From Candidatus Brevefilum sp. (lineage in GTDB: Bacteria; Chloroflexota; Anaerolineae; Anaerolineales; Anaerolineaceae): a stretch of 64,000 bases of DNA. Below, piece after piece: positions 47,444-57,025 of the stretch; positions within the stretch are counted from its first letter, which is position 1; every line of letters starts with the position of its first letter. The notes beneath the pieces are model-generated. The model worked only from the letters and a program-made list of their open reading frames with translations, had not been told where the DNA came from and made no database searches. Location: contig JAHYJN010000012.1 in NCBI GenBank assembly GCA_019428905.1, positions 1-64,000 on the forward strand, given 5' to 3'. The position numbers were made by a program, and so were the translations under genes.

Positions 47444-48040
47444 TTACGGGGCTAGATACAAAACAAGCCTCCAACCCTCCCCACTCTGGGTTGCGCCTTC
47501 TTCAGCAGGGAAGCTGGTGGTTATTTCCTGCCTACCCGACCAGGGGTAGTCCATCTGAAACCCCTCAGTAATCACCGTCACCATTTGCTCCCCGTCCATG
47601 GTGACGTTCATGTGAAGGATAGCGCCCTGGTCCAGAGGTTCACAACGTCCACTTATTTCGTTATCAGCGCTGAAACTGACCGTGTAAGTACCCCAATCAG
47701 CCTCGAAGACCTGATCATCAAAATTTACCGAACCGCTACCTTCAATAAAGTAGTCTCCTTCATGGGCGACAACAGAGAAAGGGATGTCGCCAACCGCGAC
47801 AGGTTCCATGCCGACCACCTCAGAAGGGCCAACCAAAATCTGGATCTCGAGGCTCCCGGTCAGCCCATCACACCTGTTGATTGCTTCATCCGGTTGGAGC
47901 AAAACACCTGTTATTTCTGTTGGAGTCGGTGTTGCAACGGTATCAGTAAAAGGCTCCGTTGACGATCTACATCCAAAAAATAACAGACTTGTCAGACTTA
48001 AAATGACCAAAATCTTGCCAAACTTTCGCAAATTTCTCAC
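47444..48040 (-). CDS. Secreted lipoprotein, unknown function
   Basis: 198 residues; signal peptide and lipobox LLFFGC (Cys 24), followed by a short Thr/Pro linker and a beta-rich domain of no known family. The start is GTG (48040) with AAAGGAGGTCATT upstream, a strong ribosome binding site. Single gene. Function unknown. Confidence 0.72.
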   Translation of the reverse strand: MRNLRKFGKILVILSLTSLLFFGCRSSTEPFTDTVATPTPTEITGVLLQPDEAINRCDGLTGSLEIQILVGPSEVVGMEPVAVGDIPFSVVAHEGDYFIEGSGSVNFDDQVFEADWGTYTVSFSADNEISGRCEPLDQGAILHMNVTMDGEQMVTVITEGFQMDYPWSGRQEITTSFPAEEGATQSGEGWRLVLYLAP

Positions 48041-48350
48041 AATGACCTCCTTTTAGTCGAAAATGAATATCAAAGACAATTTTATATCATAACATAATAT
48101 TATAAATATTCTAGTAATTCTCTCAATTCATCCGTAATGGGTCACTCGCGCTTTCAATATTAAGGTCATGTCGGGTATCTCCGGTTACATGTGAGCGGCT
48201 CTCATATTGGGATCACGGGCATTTCTCTTCGCTTAATAATCCACACTCATTTTCTACCAAAACACAATTCCGGCTATAATTCAAACAAGTATTCCAGCAC
48301 CCTTAACCGAGCGCACCATTTTCAATCTTTTACCGTCTGAAAGGATTGGG
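48041..48350. other. Intergenic region with -10-like box
   Basis: No gene. TATAAT at 48275-48280 may serve the lipoprotein gene at 48351, but its -35 is poor. Confidence 0.35.
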
Positions 48351-49244
48351 ATGAAAAACCACACACAGACCGTCCCCTGGCTCCTGCTGTTGAGCCTGAC
48401 CCTGCTGCTGCACGCCTGCAGCCTACCCTTCGGGTCACAAAATGAGACCTTCGAGGGCATCGACCGCTCCCGGCCGGCCGACTCCCCCTGGAAGTACACC
48501 CACACACCCAACCTGGGCCTGACCGCCACCAGCCAGTACCAGGCCACCGCGTCACAGCAAACCATCGAGGCCGAAGCGACCCAGCAAGCCGGGTTCACCG
48601 CCACAGCAGAAGCCTTCGCCATCCAATCCACCGCCACCGCAATCGCCAGGGAGAGCGCCATTGCCGCCTACGCCTACTACGACCCCTTTGACGAGAACAT
48701 CAACGACTGGCGGGTCGGCGCAGAAGATAACGAATACTGGCAGGGGTCCATCGCCATTAAAGACAGCACCTATACCTGGCAGGTTGCAACAGCCAAGCAA
48801 GGTTTCATGACTTGGGCCAATTTCGAACCGCTGGCAAACCTGGCGGATTTTGATGTCGCCCTACGGGTCCGACGGGTGCTGGGCGAACCCCACCAGGCCT
48901 GTTTCGGGCTACTCTTTCGCCAGGCTTCTGAGAGCATTGATGACGGGACCTACATCCTATCCGTGTGCGACAACGGCTATTACAAAGTGCTCTACTTCGA
49001 CACCCAAAACGGCTGGGATATCCTGCAGGATTGGACGTTAACGGAAGCCCTGGTTAAAGGCGATTGGAACCTGCTCGAGGTCCGCACCCGGGGTGAGGAT
49101 TTTACCGTGTGGATCAACCATCAACCCATGCTGACCTTTACAGACAGCCGCCTGCCCAGCGGGAATGTTGCGATCCTGCTGGATCTTTACGGAGAGCCGC
49201 CAATCCAGATCGAGTGCGATTTCTTCGCCCTCCAGGCGCGCTAA
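48351..49244 (+). CDS. Secreted lipoprotein with lectin-like domain
   Basis: 297 residues. Lipobox LLHAC (Cys 24). An Ala/Thr/Gln-rich low-complexity stalk (about 55-105) links to a concanavalin-like domain (about 112-297; DPFDENINDWRVGAEDNEYWQGSI at the start, WNLLEVRTRGEDFTVWINHQ near 240), similar to DUF1080-type domains seen in sugar-binding or sensor proteins. Probably carbohydrate-binding on the cell surface. The ATG has AAAGGATTGGG upstream. Confidence 0.75.
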   Translation: MKNHTQTVPWLLLLSLTLLLHACSLPFGSQNETFEGIDRSRPADSPWKYTHTPNLGLTATSQYQATASQQTIEAEATQQAGFTATAEAFAIQSTATAIARESAIAAYAYYDPFDENINDWRVGAEDNEYWQGSIAIKDSTYTWQVATAKQGFMTWANFEPLANLADFDVALRVRRVLGEPHQACFGLLFRQASESIDDGTYILSVCDNGYYKVLYFDTQNGWDILQDWTLTEALVKGDWNLLEVRTRGEDFTVWINHQPMLTFTDSRLPSGNVAILLDLYGEPPIQIECDFFALQAR

Positions 49245-49304
49245 ATATATCTCAACCAGATGTAAACGAAAAAGTTTAATGAGCGCCTAGCCCTCAATCC
49301 TTTT

Positions 49305-49685
49305 CTAAGGAGTGGGTGGGTTGAGCCAGAAATAACCAAATCCCAACGCGAAGAACAGGTAAATCGCGGCTGCCCCCCAGCCCAGCACATTGGTCACGCC
49401 TGTCAGAATGGCGATCACCGTCACGATGCAACCAATCCCGTTATACACCGTCATGCCCTTGACAATGGCGCGCCGACCCTTGGACTCCTTGGCATACCGG
49501 GCATTCCAGGTCAACAGGGCATTCCCCATCAATGAAGCACCGTATTCCCAGGCCGGGAAAACCCCGGCTGCATCCAAGGTCACGCCAAAGATGCCGTAGA
49601 AGAATTTTGGTACCACCAGGATCGGGATACCCAACACGATACACACGGCCGCTTTGATGATCATCAATGTTTTGAATTTCATCAT
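49305..49685 (-). CDS. Small four-helix membrane protein
   Basis: 126 residues with four predicted helices (about 5-27, 43-63, 75-97 and 99-121). The family is not recognised. AGGAAG precedes the ATG. Monocistronic. Confidence 0.7.
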   Translation of the reverse strand: MMKFKTLMIIKAAVCIVLGIPILVVPKFFYGIFGVTLDAAGVFPAWEYGASLMGNALLTWNARYAKESKGRRAIVKGMTVYNGIGCIVTVIAILTGVTNVLGWGAAAIYLFFALGFGYFWLNPPTP

Positions 49686-50012
49686 TACACTTCCTTTCGT
49701 GATTGTGAGAAATCAATCCACTGCGGTTATTCTTTTTAAGCAAGTCAATGGAGGAAATGGATGCCGTTACAATGTAAATCTTGCGATTTGTTTGTTAAGC
49801 GATGTAGTCTACAAACGGGGATGCACGAAGAAAAATGTTTGTATGAACAATATAGCAGATTTTTATTTTATTTACAACATGTGTGTGCAGCGGGTTTAAA
49901 AATTATAGCCTGACATACAAACAAGGTGGAACCGTCAGGCTTCACACCCAATGCTGCAGCGGAGGATAGGGCCTACATGATGTCCTGGGCTACCCTCAGC
50001 CTGCACCCACGC
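49686..50012. other. AT-rich intergenic region
   Basis: No gene, and no repeat or promoter I can assign. Confidence 0.4.
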
Positions 50013-50474
50013 TTACCCCTCAGGCTCAATGAATTCCCCGGTCAACCAGTAGGGTCCAGGGCAGCCTTCTGGCAGGCCGCGTCCGGGTTGTAACAAGCCC
50101 GCCACCCACCCCTGTTGTTTGTATTCGCCCCCCACCAGCCCGATTTGTTGATCGACCCTAGCGACAATCTCACCGGATGCGTCCTGGATGGCGATTGAAC
50201 CACCATTTACGATCACCTCTGCACCTGCCGGCCACAGGACCAAGTAACTTTCGCCGCCCTCGTTAGCCACCACGCGCAGACATCCATCATCGTTGACCAA
50301 CGGACCGTACATCAACGCCAAGGGCATCTCATCCATCGGCGCCAATTGGGGGAAATACACACCAGCCTCCGTTATAACCGGTTCCGCTGGGGATAAACTC
50401 GGCGCGCACGCCGCCAGGAACCATACCCCAAGGATAGTCAGGATAAAGGTTAATTTATTCAACATCTGATACAC
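50013..50474 (-). CDS. Small secreted lipoprotein
   Basis: About 150 residues. Leader ILTILGVWFLAACAPS with lipobox LAAC. A small beta-rich domain follows; no family recognised. Start uncertain: GTG 50474 has AGGAG nine bases upstream and is preferred; ATG 50462 (MLNKLTF) is four codons inside. Confidence 0.65.
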   Translation of the reverse strand: MYQMLNKLTFILTILGVWFLAACAPSLSPAEPVITEAGVYFPQLAPMDEMPLALMYGPLVNDDGCLRVVANEGGESYLVLWPAGAEVIVNGGSIAIQDASGEIVARVDQQIGLVGGEYKQQGWVAGLLQPGRGLPEGCPGPYWLTGEFIEPEG

Positions 50475-50510
50475 ATCTGCTATCTCCTGTTTTTTAAAAC
50501 CATACCCCAC

Positions 50511-50922
50511 AAGCGGCGCTCATGACAAACTATTATAAGTTTCCAAGAACAAAAGAACAAAAACGACCTTGGTTGTCAAACCCGTATCGTTTTCGCGTTT
50601 CGGCAGTTCAATTCTTTCCATTTTCACTTACCATGATATTTTCGGGTTAAGAAAAGGATACACTGCTAAGGCGCAAAGAACGCCGAGTAAGAAAGATCTA
50701 GGGTTTCCAAAGGCAATAACTCTTCTCTCCATTTGCTTAAATCGAATGTCCTCCTTTACAACCCCCTTTCGTCCTCGAAGCTCATTATTTTTTACGCTGC
50801 ACTCGGTCTTAAAACCGGCTAAAGGAGACCTGCTGATTTTGCTCTTGGACACAGCCTTATTTGTGAATAGAACGGTTCTAAACAACACATCCCACTGATA
50901 AAAAATATCCTTATTCTTGACC
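50511..50922. other. Intergenic stretch with CGCAAAGAACGCC motif
   Basis: About 410 bp. GCTAAGGCGCAAAGAACGCC (50667-50686) resembles GCTAAAGCAAAAAGAACGCC near 53349. Such sequences are interspersed in many genomes. A 109-codon open frame here (50569-50898) is not credible. Confidence 0.45.
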
Positions 50923-52275
50923 TCATACTGGCTCAGGTATTGGCTTAGCTATTGGTTCAGGTGCTGTCTCAGGGATCATATCCGGCAGCTCATCTTCAAT
51001 ATGGCGCAGATGGGTATAGGAAAAGCCAACTACCGTCGTAATAAGGATTAATAAACCCAGCAGAATGTAAATCAACCCAATCCCCCGACTAGGTCCAACC
51101 CCAATCAGTTTTCCAACACTACCTGCCAATTTGCCACCTTCGACGAGGGTCGGGTTAAAGATGTTGTCTGCAAGCGGTCCGGCTGCCAAATATGCCAGAG
51201 GAATCGACGAATAGGCAATCACTCTGCGGAAAGAAAACACCCTACCCTGGATATCAGGCGCTGTCTTGCGCTGCCAAATCACTTGGCTGCACGAATGCGA
51301 GATGGGCATGCTACAAAAAGCAAGGAAAGCACCAACGCCTAGGATAAACAGATTCATGGTGGAGCCGAGGATGAAAAGCGAAATCGCCACAATCAGCTGT
51401 GGGATATAAATACCTAGCATTTTCCGATTTGGCCCGCCCCACACGCTCATTAACAAACTGCCTGCTAAGAATCCTAAACCTGCAGCAGACGTTAGCAATC
51501 CCAGCATAGCAGGTGTTGATAAACTTAGTACAAGGGGTGTAAATAGTACGGTCCCAATACTGGTGAAGAAATTCATCATGGCAAAGAAAACCAACAATGC
51601 AAACAAACCGGCTCGTGAGCGAATATATTTCCAGCCATAGAAGGCTTCTTTGAGGATCGATCCCTTCCCAGCCTGCCCTTCAACCGTCGCTTCTGGTTTT
51701 GGAATTCTAACGATCACTAGGGTGACGAATGCAAACAGGAAGGTTGCTAGGTCGATCATGATCACGCCCTGAAGCAGAATGATCCCAATCAGGACTCCGG
51801 CTGTCACGGGCGCTAGGATCTGTGCCACTCCTTCTGCCACCTGGACCAAACCATTGGCACGTCCAAGTTGCTTTTTGGGTACTAAAAGTGTCATTGCGGC
51901 CGAATATGCTGGCCATTGGAATGTGGCAAAGGAAGAACTGATCGTTAGTAAGATGTAGATATGCCAAAGTTCCAGTTTCCCCAGAGTGAGCAGGATGAAG
52001 ATGATCAGCGTGCAGGCAGCCGACCCAGTATCGCTGAATAGCATGGCTTTACGACGGTCCCAACGGTCTACAAGTGCACCTGAAATCGGTCCCATCATGA
52101 TGTTCGGTAAGGTGGTGAATAACTGGATTAAGGCAAATAAGGTCGTTGAACCAGTTTCCAAAAATACCCACACACCGATCGCAAAACCGGTTAACCCGGA
52201 ACCAGTTAATGAGATGAGTTGTCCAAACCAGATGACTAAGAATGTCCTAAATCCAGGTGTTCGTTCAGTTTTCAT
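50923..52275 (-). CDS. MFS exporter, EntS/MFS_3-like
   Basis: 450 residues, 12 predicted membrane helices. The start TFLVIWFGQLISLTGSGLTGFAIGVWV and the DRWDRRKAML loop between helices 2 and 3 (about 65-77) are typical of the MFS_3 family (enterobactin exporter-type or macrolide efflux-type). The substrate cannot be deduced. AAGGAGTACACGCA precedes the ATG. Confidence 0.9.
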   Translation of the reverse strand: MKTERTPGFRTFLVIWFGQLISLTGSGLTGFAIGVWVFLETGSTTLFALIQLFTTLPNIMMGPISGALVDRWDRRKAMLFSDTGSAACTLIIFILLTLGKLELWHIYILLTISSSFATFQWPAYSAAMTLLVPKKQLGRANGLVQVAEGVAQILAPVTAGVLIGIILLQGVIMIDLATFLFAFVTLVIVRIPKPEATVEGQAGKGSILKEAFYGWKYIRSRAGLFALLVFFAMMNFFTSIGTVLFTPLVLSLSTPAMLGLLTSAAGLGFLAGSLLMSVWGGPNRKMLGIYIPQLIVAISLFILGSTMNLFILGVGAFLAFCSMPISHSCSQVIWQRKTAPDIQGRVFSFRRVIAYSSIPLAYLAAGPLADNIFNPTLVEGGKLAGSVGKLIGVGPSRGIGLIYILLGLLILITTVVGFSYTHLRHIEDELPDMIPETAPEPIAKPIPEPV

Positions 52276-52611
52276 TGCGTGTACTCCTTCTCATTGATAC
52301 AAGGATTGATAACAAGCACCTTACATTAATCGCTCGTAAATAATTGATAATGATAAGAAGTGACCTAAATTTTTGCTAAAAGTAGTCTAATGCTGCTGTA
52401 ATCTTTCCGTAGCTTTGGGGATCTATGACTTGAATAGTCAATGATGAGATCTTTGGTGGGAATACGTGCGATGAGAATATGATGTAAAAATACTATAACA
52501 AATTAAAAAGTGGATTTCAACCTTTTCGTTGATAGATAATATGGGATGAATTCAAAGCAAAGCGCGATAAAATGAGTATGTATCAGAAATCGACACCAGA
52601 GGAGCGCACGC
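52276..52611. other. Intergenic region upstream of the racemase gene
   Basis: AT-rich. TAAAAT at 52568-52573 is a possible -10 for the racemase gene, which has its own ribosome binding site (GAGGAG). No other feature seen. Confidence 0.4.
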
Positions 52612-53307
52612 ATGAAAACCATTGGGCTGTTAGGCGGGATGAGCTGGGAATCCACCCTCGAATATTATCGCATCATCAACAACAGTGTGAAGGCGCGCCT
52701 GGGCGGGTCACACTCCGCCCAATGCTTGCTGTACTCGGTCGATTTTGCGGAGATCGAAGCCCTGCAGCACGCCGGGGAATGGGACGCCCTCACCCAGGCC
52801 ATGATCGCTGCCGTCAAGCGGCTGGAGCGCGGCGGCGCAGACTGCCTGGTGATCTGCACCAACACCATGCACCGCATGGCCGACCAGGTTCAGGCGTCCA
52901 CAAAATTGCCCTTGCTGCATATCGCTGATGCCACCGCAGCCGCCGTCAAAGACCAGGGGTTGGATACTGTGGGCTTGCTGGGCACGCGCTTCACCATGGA
53001 AGGAGATTTCTACCGCGGCCGGCTCGAGCGCCAGCACGATTTGCAGGTTTTGATTCCTGACCAAGCCGGTATGGATGCCGTGCATCGCGTCATCTACGAC
53101 GAGCTGGTTATGGGCGTCATCCAGGAGGCATCGCGCCAGGTCTATTTGGAGGTGATCGCCGACCTGCAAGCCCGTGGCGCCCAGGGGGTGATCCTCGGCT
53201 GCACCGAGATCCCCCTGCTGATCAAGCAAGCGGATGTCGCCATCCCCGTGTTTGACACAACTGCCATCCACGCCCAGGCCGCAGTCAATTGGGCGTTAAC
53301 ATCTTAA
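52612..53307 (+). CDS. Aspartate/glutamate racemase-family protein
   Basis: 231 residues. Two catalytic Cys lie in VICTNTMH (C82) and LGCTEI (C197), the two-Cys arrangement of cofactor-independent amino acid racemases; GLLGGMSWESTLEYY at the start is typical of the aspartate racemase/YgeA group. It probably interconverts Asp or another acidic or polar amino acid, or hydantoin-type substrates. ATG 52612 with GAGGAGCGCACGC upstream. Confidence 0.9.
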   Translation: MKTIGLLGGMSWESTLEYYRIINNSVKARLGGSHSAQCLLYSVDFAEIEALQHAGEWDALTQAMIAAVKRLERGGADCLVICTNTMHRMADQVQASTKLPLLHIADATAAAVKDQGLDTVGLLGTRFTMEGDFYRGRLERQHDLQVLIPDQAGMDAVHRVIYDELVMGVIQEASRQVYLEVIADLQARGAQGVILGCTEIPLLIKQADVAIPVFDTTAIHAQAAVNWALTS

Positions 53308-53557
53308 ACCACAAAGGCCACGAAGGACACAAAGAAAACCATTAACCGCTAAAGCAAAAAGAACGCCAAGAAAGCTATCAATTTACAGGCTTTTTTTCTA
53401 GAAATCTCTTTTTTAATGCTTATATCATGAACCTTACTTTACAAACCCAATGCGCCTTCGTGGTTCAATACTTTAAATCCCTTATATCCTTTGTTGTGAA
53501 ATTTCTTTACCAAAAAGAGACTGTCCTTTGCCAGAACAGCCTCTTTTAAACACAAGG
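53308..53557. other. Intergenic region with ACCACAAAGGCCACGAAGGACAC repeats
   Basis: A run of CACAAAG/CACGAAG-like words at 53312-53335, then the GAACGCCAAG motif. No gene. It leads to the tRNA-Phe gene on the other strand. Confidence 0.5.
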
Positions 53558-53630
53558 TGCCGAGTCACAGAATCGAACTGTGGACACCGCGATTTTCAGT
53601 CGCGTGCTCTACCAACTGAGCTAACTCGGC
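53558..53630 (-). tRNA. tRNA-Phe (anticodon GAA)
   Basis: The reverse complement is a 73-nt cloverleaf: acceptor GCCGAGT pairs with ACTCGGC, the anticodon stem CGCGA/TCGCG holds the loop CTGAAAA, and GGTGT.. is followed by the T-arm with loop TTCGATT. The encoded 3' end is A, without CCA. Stands alone. Confidence 0.97.
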
Positions 53631-53699
53631 TTATGACGCTTCCTTGTCTGAGCGTGTGAATGATTTTAACCTGCACCCCCAGGATTGTCAAGCGTGCAT

Positions 53700-54173
53700 C
53701 TACCCCGGCTCCTCGCCCGGTCTGCGCACCAGGAACATCACCAAACTCTCCGTCCACAGCAGCACCAGCCCAGTGTGCAGTGCATAAACCACAGGCGTGA
53801 GGAAGTAGCGCTGCCACGCATCAACATAGGCCGGACCATCAACGTGGATATCCAGCGGCCGCATCACCTCAAAGAAATAGGGGTAAGTGCGGTAGATCCA
53901 GGCCGTCACCAAGGCGGCCACGACGTTCACGATGATCAGCCACACCAGCATCACCGTCACCTGGTCTCTCGTCAGCCGGAAGATGAATAATCCCAGAACC
54001 ACCATCCCAACGACATAGGAGACCAGGGCGACATAATGCTCTGGGCGTAAGGGGTTGGGCAGCCCAATCGCCCGCCAATTCCAGTACCACAAGAAGGCAC
54101 CCAGCAGCACCAGGGAGGTGCCCAGGAACAAGAAATGCCATTTACGGAATTTTACGGTTTTGGGCTTTTCCAT
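53700..54173 (-). CDS. Four-helix membrane protein
   Basis: About 157 residues with four predicted helices (about 14-35, 48-68, 75-97 and 125-146). Not assigned to a family. ATG 54173 preferred (AGGA upstream); GTG one codon earlier is also possible. Confidence 0.7.
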   Translation of the reverse strand: MEKPKTVKFRKWHFLFLGTSLVLLGAFLWYWNWRAIGLPNPLRPEHYVALVSYVVGMVVLGLFIFRLTRDQVTVMLVWLIIVNVVAALVTAWIYRTYPYFFEVMRPLDIHVDGPAYVDAWQRYFLTPVVYALHTGLVLLWTESLVMFLVRRPGEEPG

Positions 54174-54267
54174 CACAATCCTTTCATGGCTTACGGGTAG
54201 GGAATTGACGGGGAAATCTGCATTTATTTTATCACGGCATCAAGATTTCAACAGCTAGGACTTTTCC

Positions 54268-54807
54268 TTATTTGATCAACCCCGAAATCGTGCGAAACTG
54301 GGGGTTAAGCGAAGTGCGGATCATCTCAAACAGCGCCATCTCCACACTGGAGATGGTCGCACCCGCATCGTGCAGCCGCTTCAGCGCCAACGCGTGATTT
54401 TCAGCCGTGCGGGAGAACATACCGTCGCTTAAAGCGTGCACTGTGTAGCCCGCATCCAGCAAGTCTAACCCGGTCTGCAGCACGCATACATGGGCTTCGA
54501 TCCCGGTCAGGATCGCTTGCGTCCGGCCGGACTGGCGCAGCGCCAGCAGGAAATCCGGCTCACGCAGTGCGCTGAACACCGCCTTGGGGATCGGTACTGT
54601 GTCACCCAGCGCTTCAGCCAGTTCCGGCGGCATCGGCCCCAGCTTCTCGGGCACTTGCAGCGTCGGCAAAATCGGTACCCCGAGCGCCTGGCAGCCCTTC
54701 ACCAGCCGGATGGCGTTCGGCACCACCAGCGCTTTCCGGTCAACAATCTCGGCCAACCGACCTTGTAAATCAACCATCACCAACACAGCTTCTTCAGTAT
54801 TTAACAT
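54268..54807 (-). CDS. Isochorismatase-like cysteine hydrolase
   Basis: 179 residues. Catalytic triad Asp13 (VMVDLQG), Lys75 (IPKAVFSAL) and Cys108 (GIEAHVCVLQT). The length and HVCVLQT form resemble the YcaC/isochorismatase-like group that hydrolyses amides or nicotinamide-like compounds. GGAGGTGCG upstream. Confidence 0.92.
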   Translation of the reverse strand: MLNTEEAVLVMVDLQGRLAEIVDRKALVVPNAIRLVKGCQALGVPILPTLQVPEKLGPMPPELAEALGDTVPIPKAVFSALREPDFLLALRQSGRTQAILTGIEAHVCVLQTGLDLLDAGYTVHALSDGMFSRTAENHALALKRLHDAGATISSVEMALFEMIRTSLNPQFRTISGLIK

Positions 54808-54875
54808 CGCACCTCCAGTAAATAAGGGTTGATGGAATTATACCGCGCCAACCCATTTACCCTTCAGCTTCAGGC

Positions 54876-54881
54876 TATAAT
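54876..54881 (+). promoter_or_regulatory. -10 box of the DNA methyltransferase (leaderless candidate)
   Basis: A perfect TATAAT ends eight bases before ATG 54890. There is no ribosome binding site and no clear -35. Confidence 0.5.
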
Positions 54882-54889
54882 TGACCATC

Positions 54890-55780
54890 ATGGATGATGA
54901 AAAAAGACCCTCAACCGAGACCAGCGCCTTCGGCACCCCCGGCCGGATCAGCCACGACGCCTCCCGCTTCTATAACAGCCGCCTGTACGCCGACCAGGAT
55001 AAAGCAGAAAATGTTCCCTACCAAGAAAACCCGCCCCCGCCCGACGTCCTTAACCGGGTGCTGTGCGCCTCCAGTGAGAGCATGCACGACCTCCCCGACC
55101 ACAGCGTCCACCTGATGGTCACCTCGCCGCCCTACAACGCCCAAAAAGAATATGATCAGGATCTGACCCTGTCAGAATACCTTGACATGCTGGATCGTGT
55201 CTGGCGTGAGGTTTACCGGGTGCTGGTCCCTGGCGGGCGAGCCTGCATCAACGTCGCCAACCTGGGACGCAAGCCCTACATCCCCCTGCACAGCTTCATC
55301 ATCGAACGCATGCTGGCCATCAGCTTTTTAATGCGCGGCGAGATCATCTGGGATAAAGCCGCCAGCGCCAGTCCCTCCACCGCCTGGGGCAGCTGGCAGT
55401 CGGCCAGCAACCCCGTTCTACGCGATGTGCACGAGTATATCCTTGTCTTCAGCAAGGACGGCTTTCGCCGGCCGAAAGATGAGCGTGAGGACACCATCAC
55501 CAGGGAAGACTTTCTGGCCTGGACCAAGTCGGTGTGGACCTTCCCAGCGGTCCAAGCGGCAAAGGTAGGCCACCCGGCGCCTTTCCCCGTCGAACTGCCC
55601 CACCGCTGCATTCAGCTCTACTCCTTCCGCGGCGATCTGGTGCTGGACCCCTTCGCCGGCAGCGGGACCACCTGCTTGGCAGCAAAAGGGGATGGCCGCC
55701 GCTATGTGGGCTATGAGATCAACCCTGACTACTGCCAACTGGCCGAAACACGTCTGGCGAGTGAGAATACCGAAATTTAG
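54890..55780 (+). CDS. DNA methyltransferase, beta-group (N4-cytosine or N6-adenine)
   Basis: 296 residues from ATG 54890. The catalytic motif TSPPYN is near 78-83 and precedes the SAM-binding motif DPFAGSGTT near 255-263: the beta-group order, used by N6-adenine and N4-cytosine enzymes. No restriction endonuclease gene is adjacent, so it is an orphan methylase, like regulatory or anti-restriction methylases. Recognition sequence unknown. A TTG three codons upstream is less likely as start. Confidence 0.88.
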   Translation: MDDEKRPSTETSAFGTPGRISHDASRFYNSRLYADQDKAENVPYQENPPPPDVLNRVLCASSESMHDLPDHSVHLMVTSPPYNAQKEYDQDLTLSEYLDMLDRVWREVYRVLVPGGRACINVANLGRKPYIPLHSFIIERMLAISFLMRGEIIWDKAASASPSTAWGSWQSASNPVLRDVHEYILVFSKDGFRRPKDEREDTITREDFLAWTKSVWTFPAVQAAKVGHPAPFPVELPHRCIQLYSFRGDLVLDPFAGSGTTCLAAKGDGRRYVGYEINPDYCQLAETRLASENTEI

Positions 55781-55818
55781 ACCCCTTCCTCAGCCCTGCA
55801 TACGAGCGATCTTTCGTA

Positions 55819-55854
55819 GGGTGGGCACCGCTTTTTGTGCCCACCATCTTTTTA
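55819..55854 (+). terminator. Rho-independent terminator of the DNA methyltransferase
   Basis: GGTGGGCAC and GTGCCCACC form a 9-bp stem with loop CGCTTTTT, followed by ATCTTTTT. It is 38 bp after the gene. Confidence 0.85.
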
Positions 55855-55938
55855 AACGCAGAATATAGCTCTTTTGTGGGTTGCACAGCGATGCTTGCCC
55901 TGATGTAAAACATTCGAAGAGCAAGACGATGGAACAAA

Positions 55939-55999
55939 GGGGTGTGGTGTAACCGCCAAACTAAACGGAAAACGGCGGGTTGAACCACACAAACCACCC
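55939..55999. repeat. Degenerate GGGGTGTGGT hairpin
   Basis: GGGGTGTGGTGTAACCGCC at the left and GGCGGGTTGAACCACAC at the right form a looser version of the hairpin at 35205 and 60022. Confidence 0.55.
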
Positions 56000-56035
56000 T
56001 ACTGACTCAACACTTTGGATTATTAATCAACAACG

Positions 56036-56860
56036 CTACTTCACATCCACCGCTCTGCTCAGCCGCGCGATGGCATGCTCGATATAATCCTCGCGCTCAA
56101 TCACCACCCGGATGGCGCCTTCGGGGCAGACCTCAACGCAGTTCCCACAGCCCCGGCATGCTTCGTCAACCACCGCCCGCCCATTGGTTACATGGATGGC
56201 ATCGATAAAGCACACCCCCTCGCTGCACTTACCGCATCCCACACATTTATCACCGACCTCCACCCGCACCCCCGGCATCCGTTCGATCTTATTCTGTAAT
56301 TTCGGCGCCAAGTTGGGCAGAAACCGGAACAAACAACAGCACGAGCAGCAGTTACAAATCGTCATCAATTGTGTATACGGTTTAACCCCCATCCACACCG
56401 CATCGATCTTATCCCGCCCGATCAGGTGTACCAGGCCATCCTGCCGGGCGCGCTCAACATGCGCCAGGGCGGTAGCCACATCCACCAACCGCCCTAGTTT
56501 GGGGTTGATCTCCAACACCGCTTCACCAAGAAAGATGCACCCAATGTGATGATCATGATTTTGGCAGCCCGCCGCTTCACGGCAGATACAGCTGTTCATC
56601 AGGAACACATGTTTCGCTTTTCTAATGAAGTGCGCCACCACATCTGAGGGTACCACCATGTTCTGCTGATCATCGATCTTCTCATCAATGATCACCCGGT
56701 CCTTGGGCAGGTAAAACAGGGCATCCCCGCTGCGATGCCCGTTGAACAGGGCGCGTTCCATCACCCGCCCAACCACCGGCCACTTGGTCAACTCTGCACC
56801 GACATGCCGTAAGCCAAAGCTCATTTTCAATAAATTGACCAACCACATCGGCCGTGCCAT
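56036..56860 (-). CDS. Cys-rich protein with C-terminal 2[4Fe-4S] ferredoxin domain
   Basis: About 274 residues from ATG 56860 (MARPMWL), with AAGGAGCATGC upstream. The C-terminal ferredoxin domain has CVGCGKCSEGVC (first cluster, irregular second half) and CRGCGNCVEVCP (second cluster). The N-terminal half has its own Cys groups, MNSCICREAAGC..C near 87-110 and CNCCSCCC near 173, that could hold a further metal centre. The partner enzyme is unknown; probably electron transfer or redox sensing. Monocistronic. Confidence 0.82.
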   Translation of the reverse strand: MARPMWLVNLLKMSFGLRHVGAELTKWPVVGRVMERALFNGHRSGDALFYLPKDRVIIDEKIDDQQNMVVPSDVVAHFIRKAKHVFLMNSCICREAAGCQNHDHHIGCIFLGEAVLEINPKLGRLVDVATALAHVERARQDGLVHLIGRDKIDAVWMGVKPYTQLMTICNCCSCCCLFRFLPNLAPKLQNKIERMPGVRVEVGDKCVGCGKCSEGVCFIDAIHVTNGRAVVDEACRGCGNCVEVCPEGAIRVVIEREDYIEHAIARLSRAVDVK

Positions 56861-57012
56861 GCATGCTCCTTGGGGATATTCCCACAAAATATAAACGCAA
56901 GACTAGATTATAGCAGGATTTTTCCCCCATGAACGGCCTGGCCAAAAAATAACCACCCGCAAAACGTTTAATCTGATAATCATATCGGTTCCCCGTAAAT
57001 TCAAAATGACGG

Positions 57013-57018
57013 TAAAAT
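57013..57018 (+). promoter_or_regulatory. -10 box of the deacetylase-like lipoprotein gene (leaderless candidate)
   Basis: TAAAAT ends seven bases before ATG 57026, with no ribosome binding site. Confidence 0.5.
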
Positions 57019-57025
57019 TGAATTA

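Noticed and set aside
50569-50898. 109-codon frame in an intergenic region
   Set aside because: No ribosome binding site, no known product, and includes an interspersed repeat motif.
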